Below, piece after piece: positions 5,070 to 11,912 of a stretch of DNA of 15,528 nt. Under the pieces are notes generated by a model. The model saw only the letters and a program-made list of their open reading frames with translations, had not been told where the DNA came from and did no database searches. The stretch's first letter is position 1. Each line of letters opens with the position of its first letter. This stretch comes from Chloroflexota bacterium (lineage in GTDB: Bacteria; Chloroflexota; UBA11872): the NCBI GenBank assembly GCA_028875175.1, contig JAPPFO010000051.1, forward strand, positions 1-15,528, read 5' to 3'. The position numbers and the translations under genes were made by a program.

Positions 5070-7526
5070 CTATCCCCGCATCTTCCGACCCTGCGGATCA
5101 ACGAGAGGCTCCGGCACAACCGTTGCCGCCAGTCGTTCGCCGAAGTAAAGCACCTCGACGCCGGTACCAGGTGCGGCGTGACTCGTGGGCAGGTAGCCAT
5201 ACACGATGCCGCGACCGATCGAGTGGCCGTAGTTGGCGCTGGTCGCATAGCCCAGCACGCGCCTGCCGTCCATGATCGGCTCCTTGCCCATCACGGCGGC
5301 ATCCGGGTCATCCAGGGTCATGCAGCACAGCCGGCGCGATACCCCGTGCGAGCGAATCGCACGGAGCGCATCCCGGCCGATGAAGTCGCCCTTCCTCATC
5401 CGCACCGCGAAGCCCGTGCCCGCTTCAAATGGATTGAACTCGGTGTGAATGTCGTTGCCCCACAGCCGGTAACCCTTTTCGAGTCGAAGCGATTCGAAGG
5501 CGCCGCCGCCCGCGGCAATCACACCCAGCGGCTGGCCCCCCTCCCAAAGCACGTCCCATAGCCGAAGACCTTGATCGGTGGTGGCGAAAACCTCCCAGCC
5601 AAGCTCGCCCACATAAGAGATGCGCAGCGCTAGCGCGGGAATGTCAGCAATCGTGATCCGCTGGGCGGTCATGTATGGGAATCCAGCGTCGGTCAGGTCG
5701 TCCGTGCAGACACGGCTCAGCAAGTCACGTGCCCTCGGCCCCCAGAGCCCAATGCAGCACAGCTCTCCCGACGTGTCGGCAACTGTCACCGAGCCGTCAT
5801 CCGGCACGTGCGCTTGGATCCAGCCGCGGTCGTGAAGCCCCATCGCTCCACCGGTAACAACCATGAAGCGGTGCTGCGCCAGGCGCGTCACCGTGAGGTC
5901 ACACTTGATTCCACCGCCTGGCGTGAGCATGGCGGTGTATGTGATCGTCCCGGCCGGCTTGTCCATTTGGTTGGTCGTAAGCCGCTGCAGCGCGGCCAGC
6001 GACCCTGGGCCGGTGATCTGGAACGTGGCGAAGGGCGTGAGGTCAAACAGGGCCACCCGTTCGCGCGTGGACACGTGCTCGGCAGCGATGATCGGCGACC
6101 AGTCGCGGGCCTCCCAGCCGTCCCGCACCGCGCCGGTCACGGTGAGAGAGTCGAGCAAGCCTTCATTCGCCTCGTACCACTCGGGACGTTCCCAGCCTGC
6201 GCTTTCGAAGAAAACCGCGCCCAATTCCCGCTGCCGCGAATGGAACGGCGACAGCCGCAGATTCCGGGGCTCGGCGATTTGCTGGCGCGGGTGGATGATG
6301 TCGTATACCTCGCGGTACTGCTGCGCGGCACGCGTCCTCACGTAGGAGCGGTCGTAGGCGTGCTGGTGAAAGCGGCGAATGTCGCATTCCCGTAGGTCGC
6401 TGGTCGGCTCGCCGTTCACGATCCACTCGGCCACGGCCTTGCCCACGCCGCCGGCGTGCGTGATCCAGACGGCCTGCGCCGACCAGAACCCGCGAACCTG
6501 CGGCGACTCGCCGAGCACCGGAAACCCATCGGTGGTAAAGGAGAAGATTCCGTTCAGCTTGCGCGTCAAGCCCGCACCCTTGAGACAGGGCATCAGCTCA
6601 CCCGCCGCTGCCCGCGCGTTCTCGAAGTGCCGCGGCTTGAACGGCAGCTCGGCCGGTGCGATCGGCGCTTCGTCGTAGTCGAGCAAGTCAGCAGCGTCTA
6701 CCAACAGCGGCTCGTGCCGGTACGAGCCGATGCCGTAGCAGTCGCCCTCCTGCCGGAAATACATCGCCTCGTCCTGGTGGCGCACCAGGGGCTGCGAGAT
6801 CTCCTCCGTTGCCCCGGCCAGTTCCGAGAGCGGTGTCGTGACCGCATAGAGGTGCTGCATTGGAGACAGCGGAATCGGTACTCCGGCCATGCCGCCAACC
6901 TTGGGCGCCCAGATGCCGGCGGCCGCGACCACCAGGTCCGTCTGAATGCCGCCGGCGGTCGTCTGAACTCCTCGTATCCGACCTCGCTCGAAATCGAAGC
7001 CCGTAACCTTCACCCTGCCGTAGAACTTCGCGCCTACCCGCTCAGCCTCCCGTGCCATGGCTTCGGCCGGCCTGGTGGCCTTCGTATGAATGTCAGTCGG
7101 GACGTATAAAGCGCCCAGGACTCGATCGGAAAGCATCGGAACCAATTCGCGGGCTTCACGAGAACTCAGCAAGTGGGCCTCCACGCCCCAACTCAAGCCG
7201 TATCCGGCCTTGCGTCGCAGGTCGACAAGCCGCTCCGGCGTCCAGGCCACTTCCAGGCTGCCCACGGTCTTGGCACATGGCACGCCATCAAGTTCCAGTT
7301 GGGTCCAGAGATCCACGCTATAGCGCGCGAACCCTGTCATCGTCTTCGACGGATTCACCTGGAACACGAGCCCGGGGGCGTGAGAGGTCGACCCGCCGGT
7401 TTCGAACAGCGGTCCCTGCTCGAGAACCACGATGTCGCGCCAGCCGAGCCTCGTTAGGTGATAGGCCACACTGCAGCCGACGATTCCCGCGCCGATGATG
7501 ACCACTCGGGCGTGCCTTGGAAGCAT
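5070..7526 (-). CDS. FAD-dependent oxidoreductase/GcvT fusion (sarcosine or dimethylglycine dehydrogenase-like)
   Basis: This 818-residue protein has the full four-part layout of DMGDH/SARDH proteins: a DAO-type FAD domain (about 1-375), a short FAO_M linker (about 378-435), GCV_T (about 440-705) and a GCV_T C-terminal barrel (about 715-810). The FAD Rossmann motif is VVIIGAGIVGCSVAYHL, with acidic E36 at the end of β2. FETGGSTSHAPGLVFQ (41-56) aligns with the GSTWHAAGL motif, in which the His (here H49) carries covalent FAD. The C-terminal half has SYVGELGWEVF and NDIHTEFNPFEAG, as in folate-binding GcvT domains. Family members oxidise N-methyl groups of glycine derivatives and pass the formaldehyde-level carbon to tetrahydrofolate. 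The exact amine is unknown. It appears to lead a minus-strand unit with the DmdA-like gene. The start has only AAGG directly before the ATG, with no well-placed Shine-Dalgarno. Confidence 0.9.
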   Translation of the reverse strand: MLPRHARVVIIGAGIVGCSVAYHLTRLGWRDIVVLEQGPLFETGGSTSHAPGLVFQVNPSKTMTGFARYSVDLWTQLELDGVPCAKTVGSLEVAWTPERLVDLRRKAGYGLSWGVEAHLLSSREARELVPMLSDRVLGALYVPTDIHTKATRPAEAMAREAERVGAKFYGRVKVTGFDFERGRIRGVQTTAGGIQTDLVVAAAGIWAPKVGGMAGVPIPLSPMQHLYAVTTPLSELAGATEEISQPLVRHQDEAMYFRQEGDCYGIGSYRHEPLLVDAADLLDYDEAPIAPAELPFKPRHFENARAAAGELMPCLKGAGLTRKLNGIFSFTTDGFPVLGESPQVRGFWSAQAVWITHAGGVGKAVAEWIVNGEPTSDLRECDIRRFHQHAYDRSYVRTRAAQQYREVYDIIHPRQQIAEPRNLRLSPFHSRQRELGAVFFESAGWERPEWYEANEGLLDSLTVTGAVRDGWEARDWSPIIAAEHVSTRERVALFDLTPFATFQITGPGSLAALQRLTTNQMDKPAGTITYTAMLTPGGGIKCDLTVTRLAQHRFMVVTGGAMGLHDRGWIQAHVPDDGSVTVADTSGELCCIGLWGPRARDLLSRVCTDDLTDAGFPYMTAQRITIADIPALALRISYVGELGWEVFATTDQGLRLWDVLWEGGQPLGVIAAGGGAFESLRLEKGYRLWGNDIHTEFNPFEAGTGFAVRMRKGDFIGRDALRAIRSHGVSRRLCCMTLDDPDAAVMGKEPIMDGRRVLGYATSANYGHSIGRGIVYGYLPTSHAAPGTGVEVLYFGERLAATVVPEPLVDPQGRKMRG

Positions 7527-7609
7527 CCTTACGGATATCCCCGCCTCTCTCCCGCGTCAAATCATGAACGATGAGGGCTGAGTCGATCTACCCCGTTGGT
7601 CTCATGGGT

Positions 7610-8509
7610 TCAATTCGAGATAAGTGTTCGGACGACGTCAACGGCTCGCCCGGCATCCACCCCCAACGCCACCTTCACAGGCCCGTCGCCGTAACTCGCG
7701 ACAGTTCGACCTCGCTCCTCCCCGTCGGTTACCACCGCGATCTGCGCGCTTCGATACGTCAGCAGTTCAGGCTCGATCGCCGCGGCCACGGCCAGGGGAT
7801 CGTGCAGAAAGAACTCCTGCACGTCGGCTCGCTCGCGAAAACTGTTCGCCAAAATGTGGTTGCCCAAATCGGCGGACCTGGACGTGCCCTGGAACCACCG
7901 CGGGCCGCCATTGCGGTGCAATGAGGTGCCGCGCGTCACGTCCAACCCGATGAGCGTGACCGGCACCCCTGACGCGAATACGGCGTTCGCGGACCACGGG
8001 TCCTCGTAGATGTTGAACTCGGCGTGGGGCGTGACGTTGCCGGGAACCTCAACGGCCCCGCCCATCACGCAGACCTCCGAGATGGCCTGCGCGACGTCAG
8101 GTCGCCCGTCCAGAGCCGCGGCCACGTTCGTCAGCGGTCCGAGCGCTATAACGGCTATCCGTCCCGGCTCCGCAAGCGCGCGGTCGCGCATGAACTTCGC
8201 GGCGTCCGCTGAATACGCAGTCGACGTTGCGGCGGGTAGATCTACGCCAAGCCCGTCGGCGCCGTGAACGTGGTAGGCGTGGCTAAACGAGCCGCGCGCG
8301 GGCCGCTCGGCGCCAACGGCTATCGGCACATCGCGCCCCGCGCCCACATGGTCGACCAGGCGCAATGCGTTGTCCGTCGTCTCCGCCAGCGTGGCGTTGC
8401 CGCCAACGGTCGTGATGCCCTCGATGCGCAAGTCGGGACTGTTCAGCGCCATCAACAGCGCCAGGGCATCGTCGGTGCCTGGGTCGGTGTCGATTACGAC
8501 CCTTTGCAT
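7610..8509 (-). CDS. Nucleoside hydrolase (inosine/uridine-preferring family)
   Basis: This 299-residue protein is of usual length for the IunH family, which hydrolyses the N-glycosidic bond of nucleosides to base and ribose. The calcium-binding N-terminal motif D-x-D-x-G-x-D-D is intact (D7, D9, D13, D14 in VIDTDPGTDDALAL). YHVHGADGLG (79-88) supplies a substrate-side His. ALGPLTNVA, VMGGAVEVPGNVTPHAEFNIYEDPWSA (conserved E and N) and the late HDP motif (H236-D237) complete the active site. The ATG at 8509 is preferred. A TTG three codons upstream would add MKH, and a GAAAG lies close before it, so that start is possible. A TAGGGT -10-like hexamer lies about 41 bases upstream of the ATG (8551-8556, minus strand). 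It ends 83 bases before the FAD/GcvT fusion on the same strand. No functional link is evident. Confidence 0.92.
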   Translation of the reverse strand: MQRVVIDTDPGTDDALALLMALNSPDLRIEGITTVGGNATLAETTDNALRLVDHVGAGRDVPIAVGAERPARGSFSHAYHVHGADGLGVDLPAATSTAYSADAAKFMRDRALAEPGRIAVIALGPLTNVAAALDGRPDVAQAISEVCVMGGAVEVPGNVTPHAEFNIYEDPWSANAVFASGVPVTLIGLDVTRGTSLHRNGGPRWFQGTSRSADLGNHILANSFRERADVQEFFLHDPLAVAAAIEPELLTYRSAQIAVVTDGEERGRTVASYGDGPVKVALGVDAGRAVDVVRTLISN

Positions 8510-8709
8510 GTGTTTCAAGTTCTTTCGGCTGGTGGGGGTCCCACACTCCTACCCTAGTTTCCCAGGGAAGCGGCGTGGCTCTGAAACCGACGCATCGACT
8601 GATGGATTCCCGGTCGATGTCGAGATTGGGCGGTGCGGACTCGGCGGCACAGTAGGCTTACGCTGGACTGCCCGAGGCGAGACCGGCGCGCCAAACCGAT
8701 AGCCTCATT

Positions 8710-9180
8710 GTGACCTACTCAATCATTCTCGGAGCTGCCGCGGCGGCGGTTGGCGCCGTGCTCGCGGCGGCCGCCAGCCTCTGGATCGGTCGCCAGATGG
8801 GAAGGCGCCAAGACGGCGACGACGTCTCATCTGGGCGCATGGCCCGCGACCTGATGGTTCTCAGCGACCTGTTGGCCGACCGGCTGGCCAAGATCTGGCA
8901 GGCGGGCGACGGTCCAGCCCCTGGAGTCGGCGATAGCGACGCCGTTTACCACCACGTCCGCGAATCCACGGAGACGATTCTCAAGCAAGCCGGCGCGTCG
9001 CCCAAGACCGCCCTGGCCGTGGGAGCCCTTACAGCCAAGCACGTCCGGCCAGGACCCATCGCCGGTTCCGACGGCGAACAGCCCCGTCCCGGCCCGTCGC
9101 GCTGGTCCGGCGACCGACCATCGGCACGGCCCAATCCCACGCAGCAAGCCGGAGCGACCGAGTCCCCGCCTAGTCGGTGA
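8710..9180 (+). CDS. Hypothetical protein with N-terminal membrane anchor
   Basis: This 156-residue frame starts at GTG. Residues 4-26 form one Ala/Gly/Val-rich hydrophobic helix ending SLWIGRQMGRR, whose basic flank suggests a short outside N-terminus and a cytoplasmic remainder. A helical region follows (RMARDLMVLSDLLADRLAKI and SDAVYHHVRESTETILKQAG). The last 50 residues are rich in Pro, Arg, Ser and Gly and probably disordered. I recognise no family. The amphipathic middle makes it more protein-like than the other-strand frames here. There is no clear Shine-Dalgarno; a TAGGCT -10-like hexamer lies at 8653-8658. Its 3' end overlaps the tail of the convergent enolase-family gene by 11 bases. 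Confidence 0.5.
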   Translation: MTYSIILGAAAAAVGAVLAAAASLWIGRQMGRRQDGDDVSSGRMARDLMVLSDLLADRLAKIWQAGDGPAPGVGDSDAVYHHVRESTETILKQAGASPKTALAVGALTAKHVRPGPIAGSDGEQPRPGPSRWSGDRPSARPNPTQQAGATESPPSR

Positions 9181-10300
9181 CTTCGACCTCGAATTGGGCA
9201 ATGGCGTCTTCGTTCACACCCACGCCGAGACCCGGACGCGTGGGCACCGGCAGGTAGCCGTCGGCGTCGATCCGCAGCGGCTCGTCCACGATCCCGCCCA
9301 GTTGCTGGTAGTGCTCCACCGTGCGGTACGGCTCGTCGAGGATGAACTCCACGTACGGGCAGTTGGGGATACACACGCTCAACTGCATGTGCGCGGCGAT
9401 GCCCAGCCCGGTGACGCCGTGATGGGGCACGAAGAGCTTGCCGGCAAACTCTGCCGCTGCGGCAATCTTGATGAATTGCGACAGGACTTCGCAGCTCGCG
9501 GCCGTATCCGGCTGCAGGATGTCGTAGGCGCCCACGCGGATCATCTCGACAAAGTCCGCCATGCCCACGTTGCCCTCGCCGCCGGCAATGGCAATGTCGG
9601 TTTCCCCCGTTAGGCGTGCGATGGATGCGAAGTCGTCCCGAGGCAGTGGCTCCTCCAGCCAGTAGACGTCCAACTGCTCCAGTTCACGTGCTTCGGCCAG
9701 GGCGCGATCAAAGTCCCAGGCCGGGCGGTGGTCGCTGGACGATCCGCCGGCGAGGTTGGCGTCCACCATGATCACCATGCGGTCGCCCACGGCGTCACGC
9801 ACCGCCGATACCAGCGCGATGTCCTCGGCCAGCGTTGGAAACGCCGTTCGAAGCTTGATGGCCGTGAATCCTTGCTCCAGGTAGGCCAGCGCATCCTCGG
9901 CGCGCTGCTGGGGCGTGGCCGCCACGATGGTGCTCGCGTAGGCCTGCACCCGCGTGTCGCGATAGCCCCACAACCGATGCAAGGGCTGTCCCGCCGCCTT
10001 GCCAATGATGTCGCAGAGCGCCATGTCGAAGAGGAATGTCCCGGCCCGGCGCATCACCTCGGCGTGTCGCGCCAGCGCATACACGTCCTGGCCCACGAGC
10101 TGCGGCGCCACAACGTCCCGGTTCGTGACCCCGCTCCGGGTGTCGCCAATGCCCCAGCCGACCAGGCCTTCGTCCGTCTCGACCTTCACGATCACCGCCC
10201 CGCGCGAGCACTCCACCCGCCCCGGCGGCCCCCACGCACTCACATAGGGATGCGGATGCGGAACGTCAACCTGGCGAACGGTGATATTGGCGATCTTCAT
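9170..10300 (-). CDS. Enolase-superfamily enzyme, mandelate racemase/muconate lactonizing type (probable sugar-acid dehydratase)
   Basis: This 376-residue protein has an N-terminal capping domain (1-120) and a (β/α)7β barrel (about 125-350). Metal ligands are D180 (MVDAN), E216 (WLEEP) and E242 (GGEGN). D265 (LQPD) and a His at 293/294 (VPHHGVTG) form the His-Asp dyad of the mandelate racemase subgroup. At the end of strand 2 there is K149-L-R151 instead of the usual KxK, so His is likely the main acid/base. Such enzymes abstract a proton alpha to a carboxylate; most bacterial members dehydrate sugar acids to 2-keto-3-deoxy acids. The ATG at 10300 has AAAGG 7 bases upstream. A longer frame to 10465 is low-complexity basic sequence and is rejected. 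It is the last gene of the arm, 59 bases after the aldolase gene, which would take the product expected of a dehydratase. Confidence 0.9.
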   Translation of the reverse strand: MKIANITVRQVDVPHPHPYVSAWGPPGRVECSRGAVIVKVETDEGLVGWGIGDTRSGVTNRDVVAPQLVGQDVYALARHAEVMRRAGTFLFDMALCDIIGKAAGQPLHRLWGYRDTRVQAYASTIVAATPQQRAEDALAYLEQGFTAIKLRTAFPTLAEDIALVSAVRDAVGDRMVIMVDANLAGGSSSDHRPAWDFDRALAEARELEQLDVYWLEEPLPRDDFASIARLTGETDIAIAGGEGNVGMADFVEMIRVGAYDILQPDTAASCEVLSQFIKIAAAAEFAGKLFVPHHGVTGLGIAAHMQLSVCIPNCPYVEFILDEPYRTVEHYQQLGGIVDEPLRIDADGYLPVPTRPGLGVGVNEDAIAQFEVEVTD

Positions 10301-10359
10301 GGACGAGCCTTTGCCGTGAAATACGGTCGTCGCGTCAGAGGTAAACGCCGACGCGTTGC

Positions 10360-11127
10360 CTACTCCCGCAGGTGTTTCAGCGCCTCGAACTCCGCCATGC
10401 CGCCCAGTCCGATGTAGCCCTTGTCGCTGCCGGCGCTGATGAAGGTGCAGCCGGCGGCGGCCCACTTCTCGACCTGTTCGACGCTGCCGGCGGCAATGCC
10501 CGGGGCTTTGCCGTGCTTCTGGCAGGCTTCGATCATGCGCATTACGGCTTCGTCGTGCTCGGCCGAGTCGCGGGCGAAGCCGATGGAGTTCGCCAGATCG
10601 GCGGGGCCCAGCCAGCAGCCGTCGATGCCGTCCACGGCCATGATGTCGTCGGCGTTTTCGATGGCTTCCTTCGATTCGAGTTGGATCGCCACGAAGGCCT
10701 GGTCGTTGAAGCTTTCGATGTAGTCCGGGCCGTAGACGCTGGCGCCGCCAGCGCCGTTGGAGCGGCCGCCGGCCGGCGGGAAGCGTGAGGCGAACGCCGC
10801 CGCCTCGGCCTGCTCCACCGTGTCGACCATCGGCACGATGATCCCGAGGGCGCCTTCGTCAAGCAGCCGCCCGATTTCGTCGTAGCGGTTGACGAGCGCG
10901 CGGGCCACGGGTATCGAGCCGCCGGCGCGCACGGCCATGAATGCCAGCATGGAGGAGTAGCGGTCCCAGCTGCCGTGCTGATTGTCGATCAGCACCCAGT
11001 CGAACCCCATGCTCGCCAACATCTCCGCGGGGAATGGAACACCGAGGCCGCAGCCAGCCCCGAGCGCGACCTTCCCCTGCTCCATCCGTTGCTTTGCCGT
11101 GTTGGTAATCACGAAGTTGCCTTCCAT
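10360..11127 (-). CDS. HpcH/HpaI family aldolase (class II, pyruvate-type)
   Basis: This protein of about 255 residues is of normal family length. The expected metal and active-site residues are present: H51 in LIDNQHGSWD (where the family usually has D-x-E-H), R76 in IPVARAL, E151 in VAIQLESKEA, and D177 in LGPADLA. Family members cleave 2-keto-3-deoxy or 4-hydroxy-2-keto acids to pyruvate, or a similar keto acid, plus an aldehyde. Placement directly upstream of an enolase-superfamily dehydratase gene suggests that it cleaves that enzyme's product. The start is ambiguous. The ATG at 11127 has no good ribosome site, while a GTG at 11112 (giving ITNTAKQRM...) has GGAAGG exactly 7 bases upstream. 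The shorter form, 250 residues, may be the real one. Confidence 0.92.
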   Translation of the reverse strand: MEGNFVITNTAKQRMEQGKVALGAGCGLGVPFPAEMLASMGFDWVLIDNQHGSWDRYSSMLAFMAVRAGGSIPVARALVNRYDEIGRLLDEGALGIIVPMVDTVEQAEAAAFASRFPPAGGRSNGAGGASVYGPDYIESFNDQAFVAIQLESKEAIENADDIMAVDGIDGCWLGPADLANSIGFARDSAEHDEAVMRMIEACQKHGKAPGIAAGSVEQVEKWAAAGCTFISAGSDKGYIGLGGMAEFEALKHLRE

Positions 11128-11196
11128 TCCCGACGAGGCACGGTGCCGGATATGACGCTAGGCGGCAGCGGCAGCTACGTCAATTGCGGTGGCCCA

Positions 11197-11219
11197 CGCG
11201 GCCCTTCGCGCCGGCCGCG
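11197..11219 (-). repeat. Perfect 7-bp inverted repeat (hairpin) between methyltransferase and aldolase genes
   Basis: CGCGGCC (11197-11203) and GGCCGCG (11213-11219) flank a 9-base loop containing TTCG. As RNA it would make a strong GC stem in the spacer between two same-strand genes. No T-run follows in the minus direction, so it is not a standard intrinsic terminator. It might act as an mRNA stability or processing element, or it may be chance in GC-rich DNA. Confidence 0.3.
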
Positions 11220-11239
11220 GACTCCCGAGTAGAGGCGAT

Positions 11240-11905
11240 TCAGCCCCGTTTCACCCCGATGCCGACGCCATCGCCGACCTGCACAATCGTCGAGTCCAGC
11301 TGGGGGTGATCCAGGAACGACCGGTTGAACGACCGGATGATCGGGGTCCACTGGCGCGGACGATTCGGGTCGTCGGTCTCCATGGCGGCCTGGCCGCCCC
11401 ACAGGAGATTGTCGACGCAGACGACGCCGCCCGGGCGCAGCCGCTCAACACAGGCTTCCAGGTAGGCGGGGTAGTCGTCCTTGTTGGCGTCGATGTAGGC
11501 GAAGTCGAACGGTCCGGGAAGGTCGGCCAGCAAGTCCAGCGCCGCGCCACAGCGCAACTCCACCCGATCGACAACGCGTTCGTGCGTGAGGTGCTCGCGG
11601 GCCCGCTCCAGGATCTCGGCATCGATGTCCAGGCAGACCAGGCGGCCGTCGCGCGGTAGGGCGCCGGCGATCCAGGTTGCCGAATAGCCGAGGTTCGTGC
11701 CGATTTCCAGGGCCGTTCGGGCGCCGCAGGCGCGGACCAGCGTGGCGATGAGTCGTGCGGACTCGCGTTCCGTAATCGGTTCGCGGTCGCGTTCGGCCTC
11801 TCGCTCGATTCGAGCCTGGGCGCCGCTGATCGCGGGATGAACGTCCTGCAGATAGGCCCAGTCGCGCGCTGGGCGGTCGGGATCCGGTCGTCGTCGGGCG
11901 GACAT
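11240..11905 (-). CDS. Class I SAM-dependent O-methyltransferase, CCoAOMT/YrrM-like
   Basis: This 221-residue protein fits the metal-dependent caffeoyl-CoA O-methyltransferase-like family. The SAM-binding motif is ALEIGTNLGYSATWIAGALP (66-85). The acidic ribose-binding residues are in CLDIDAEIL. The metal site is D139 in AYIDANKDDYPAYL together with D165-N166 in VVCVDNLLWGG. Members methylate catechol-type hydroxyls; some bacterial homologues modify tRNA. The ATG at 11905 is chosen because a longer frame reads into the aldehyde dehydrogenase gene. Only 7 bases separate that gene's stop from this start, so translation is probably coupled. A methyltransferase inside a sugar-acid-like catabolic arm is unexpected. 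The 112 bases after its stop contain a perfect 7-bp inverted repeat but no obvious gene. Confidence 0.88.
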   Translation of the reverse strand: MSARRRPDPDRPARDWAYLQDVHPAISGAQARIEREAERDREPITERESARLIATLVRACGARTALEIGTNLGYSATWIAGALPRDGRLVCLDIDAEILERAREHLTHERVVDRVELRCGAALDLLADLPGPFDFAYIDANKDDYPAYLEACVERLRPGGVVCVDNLLWGGQAAMETDDPNRPRQWTPIIRSFNRSFLDHPQLDSTIVQVGDGVGIGVKRG

Positions 11906-11912
11906 TGGCGGC

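Noticed and set aside
7604..7620. GGGTTCAATTCGAG as a tRNA T-arm
   Set aside because: No matching acceptor or anticodon arm surrounds it; it lies over the end of the nucleoside hydrolase gene.
10301..10465. N-terminal extension of the enolase-family gene
   Set aside because: The extra 55 residues are Arg/His/Gly-rich, overlap the end of the aldolase gene and lack a ribosome site, while the ATG at 10300 has AAAGG well placed.
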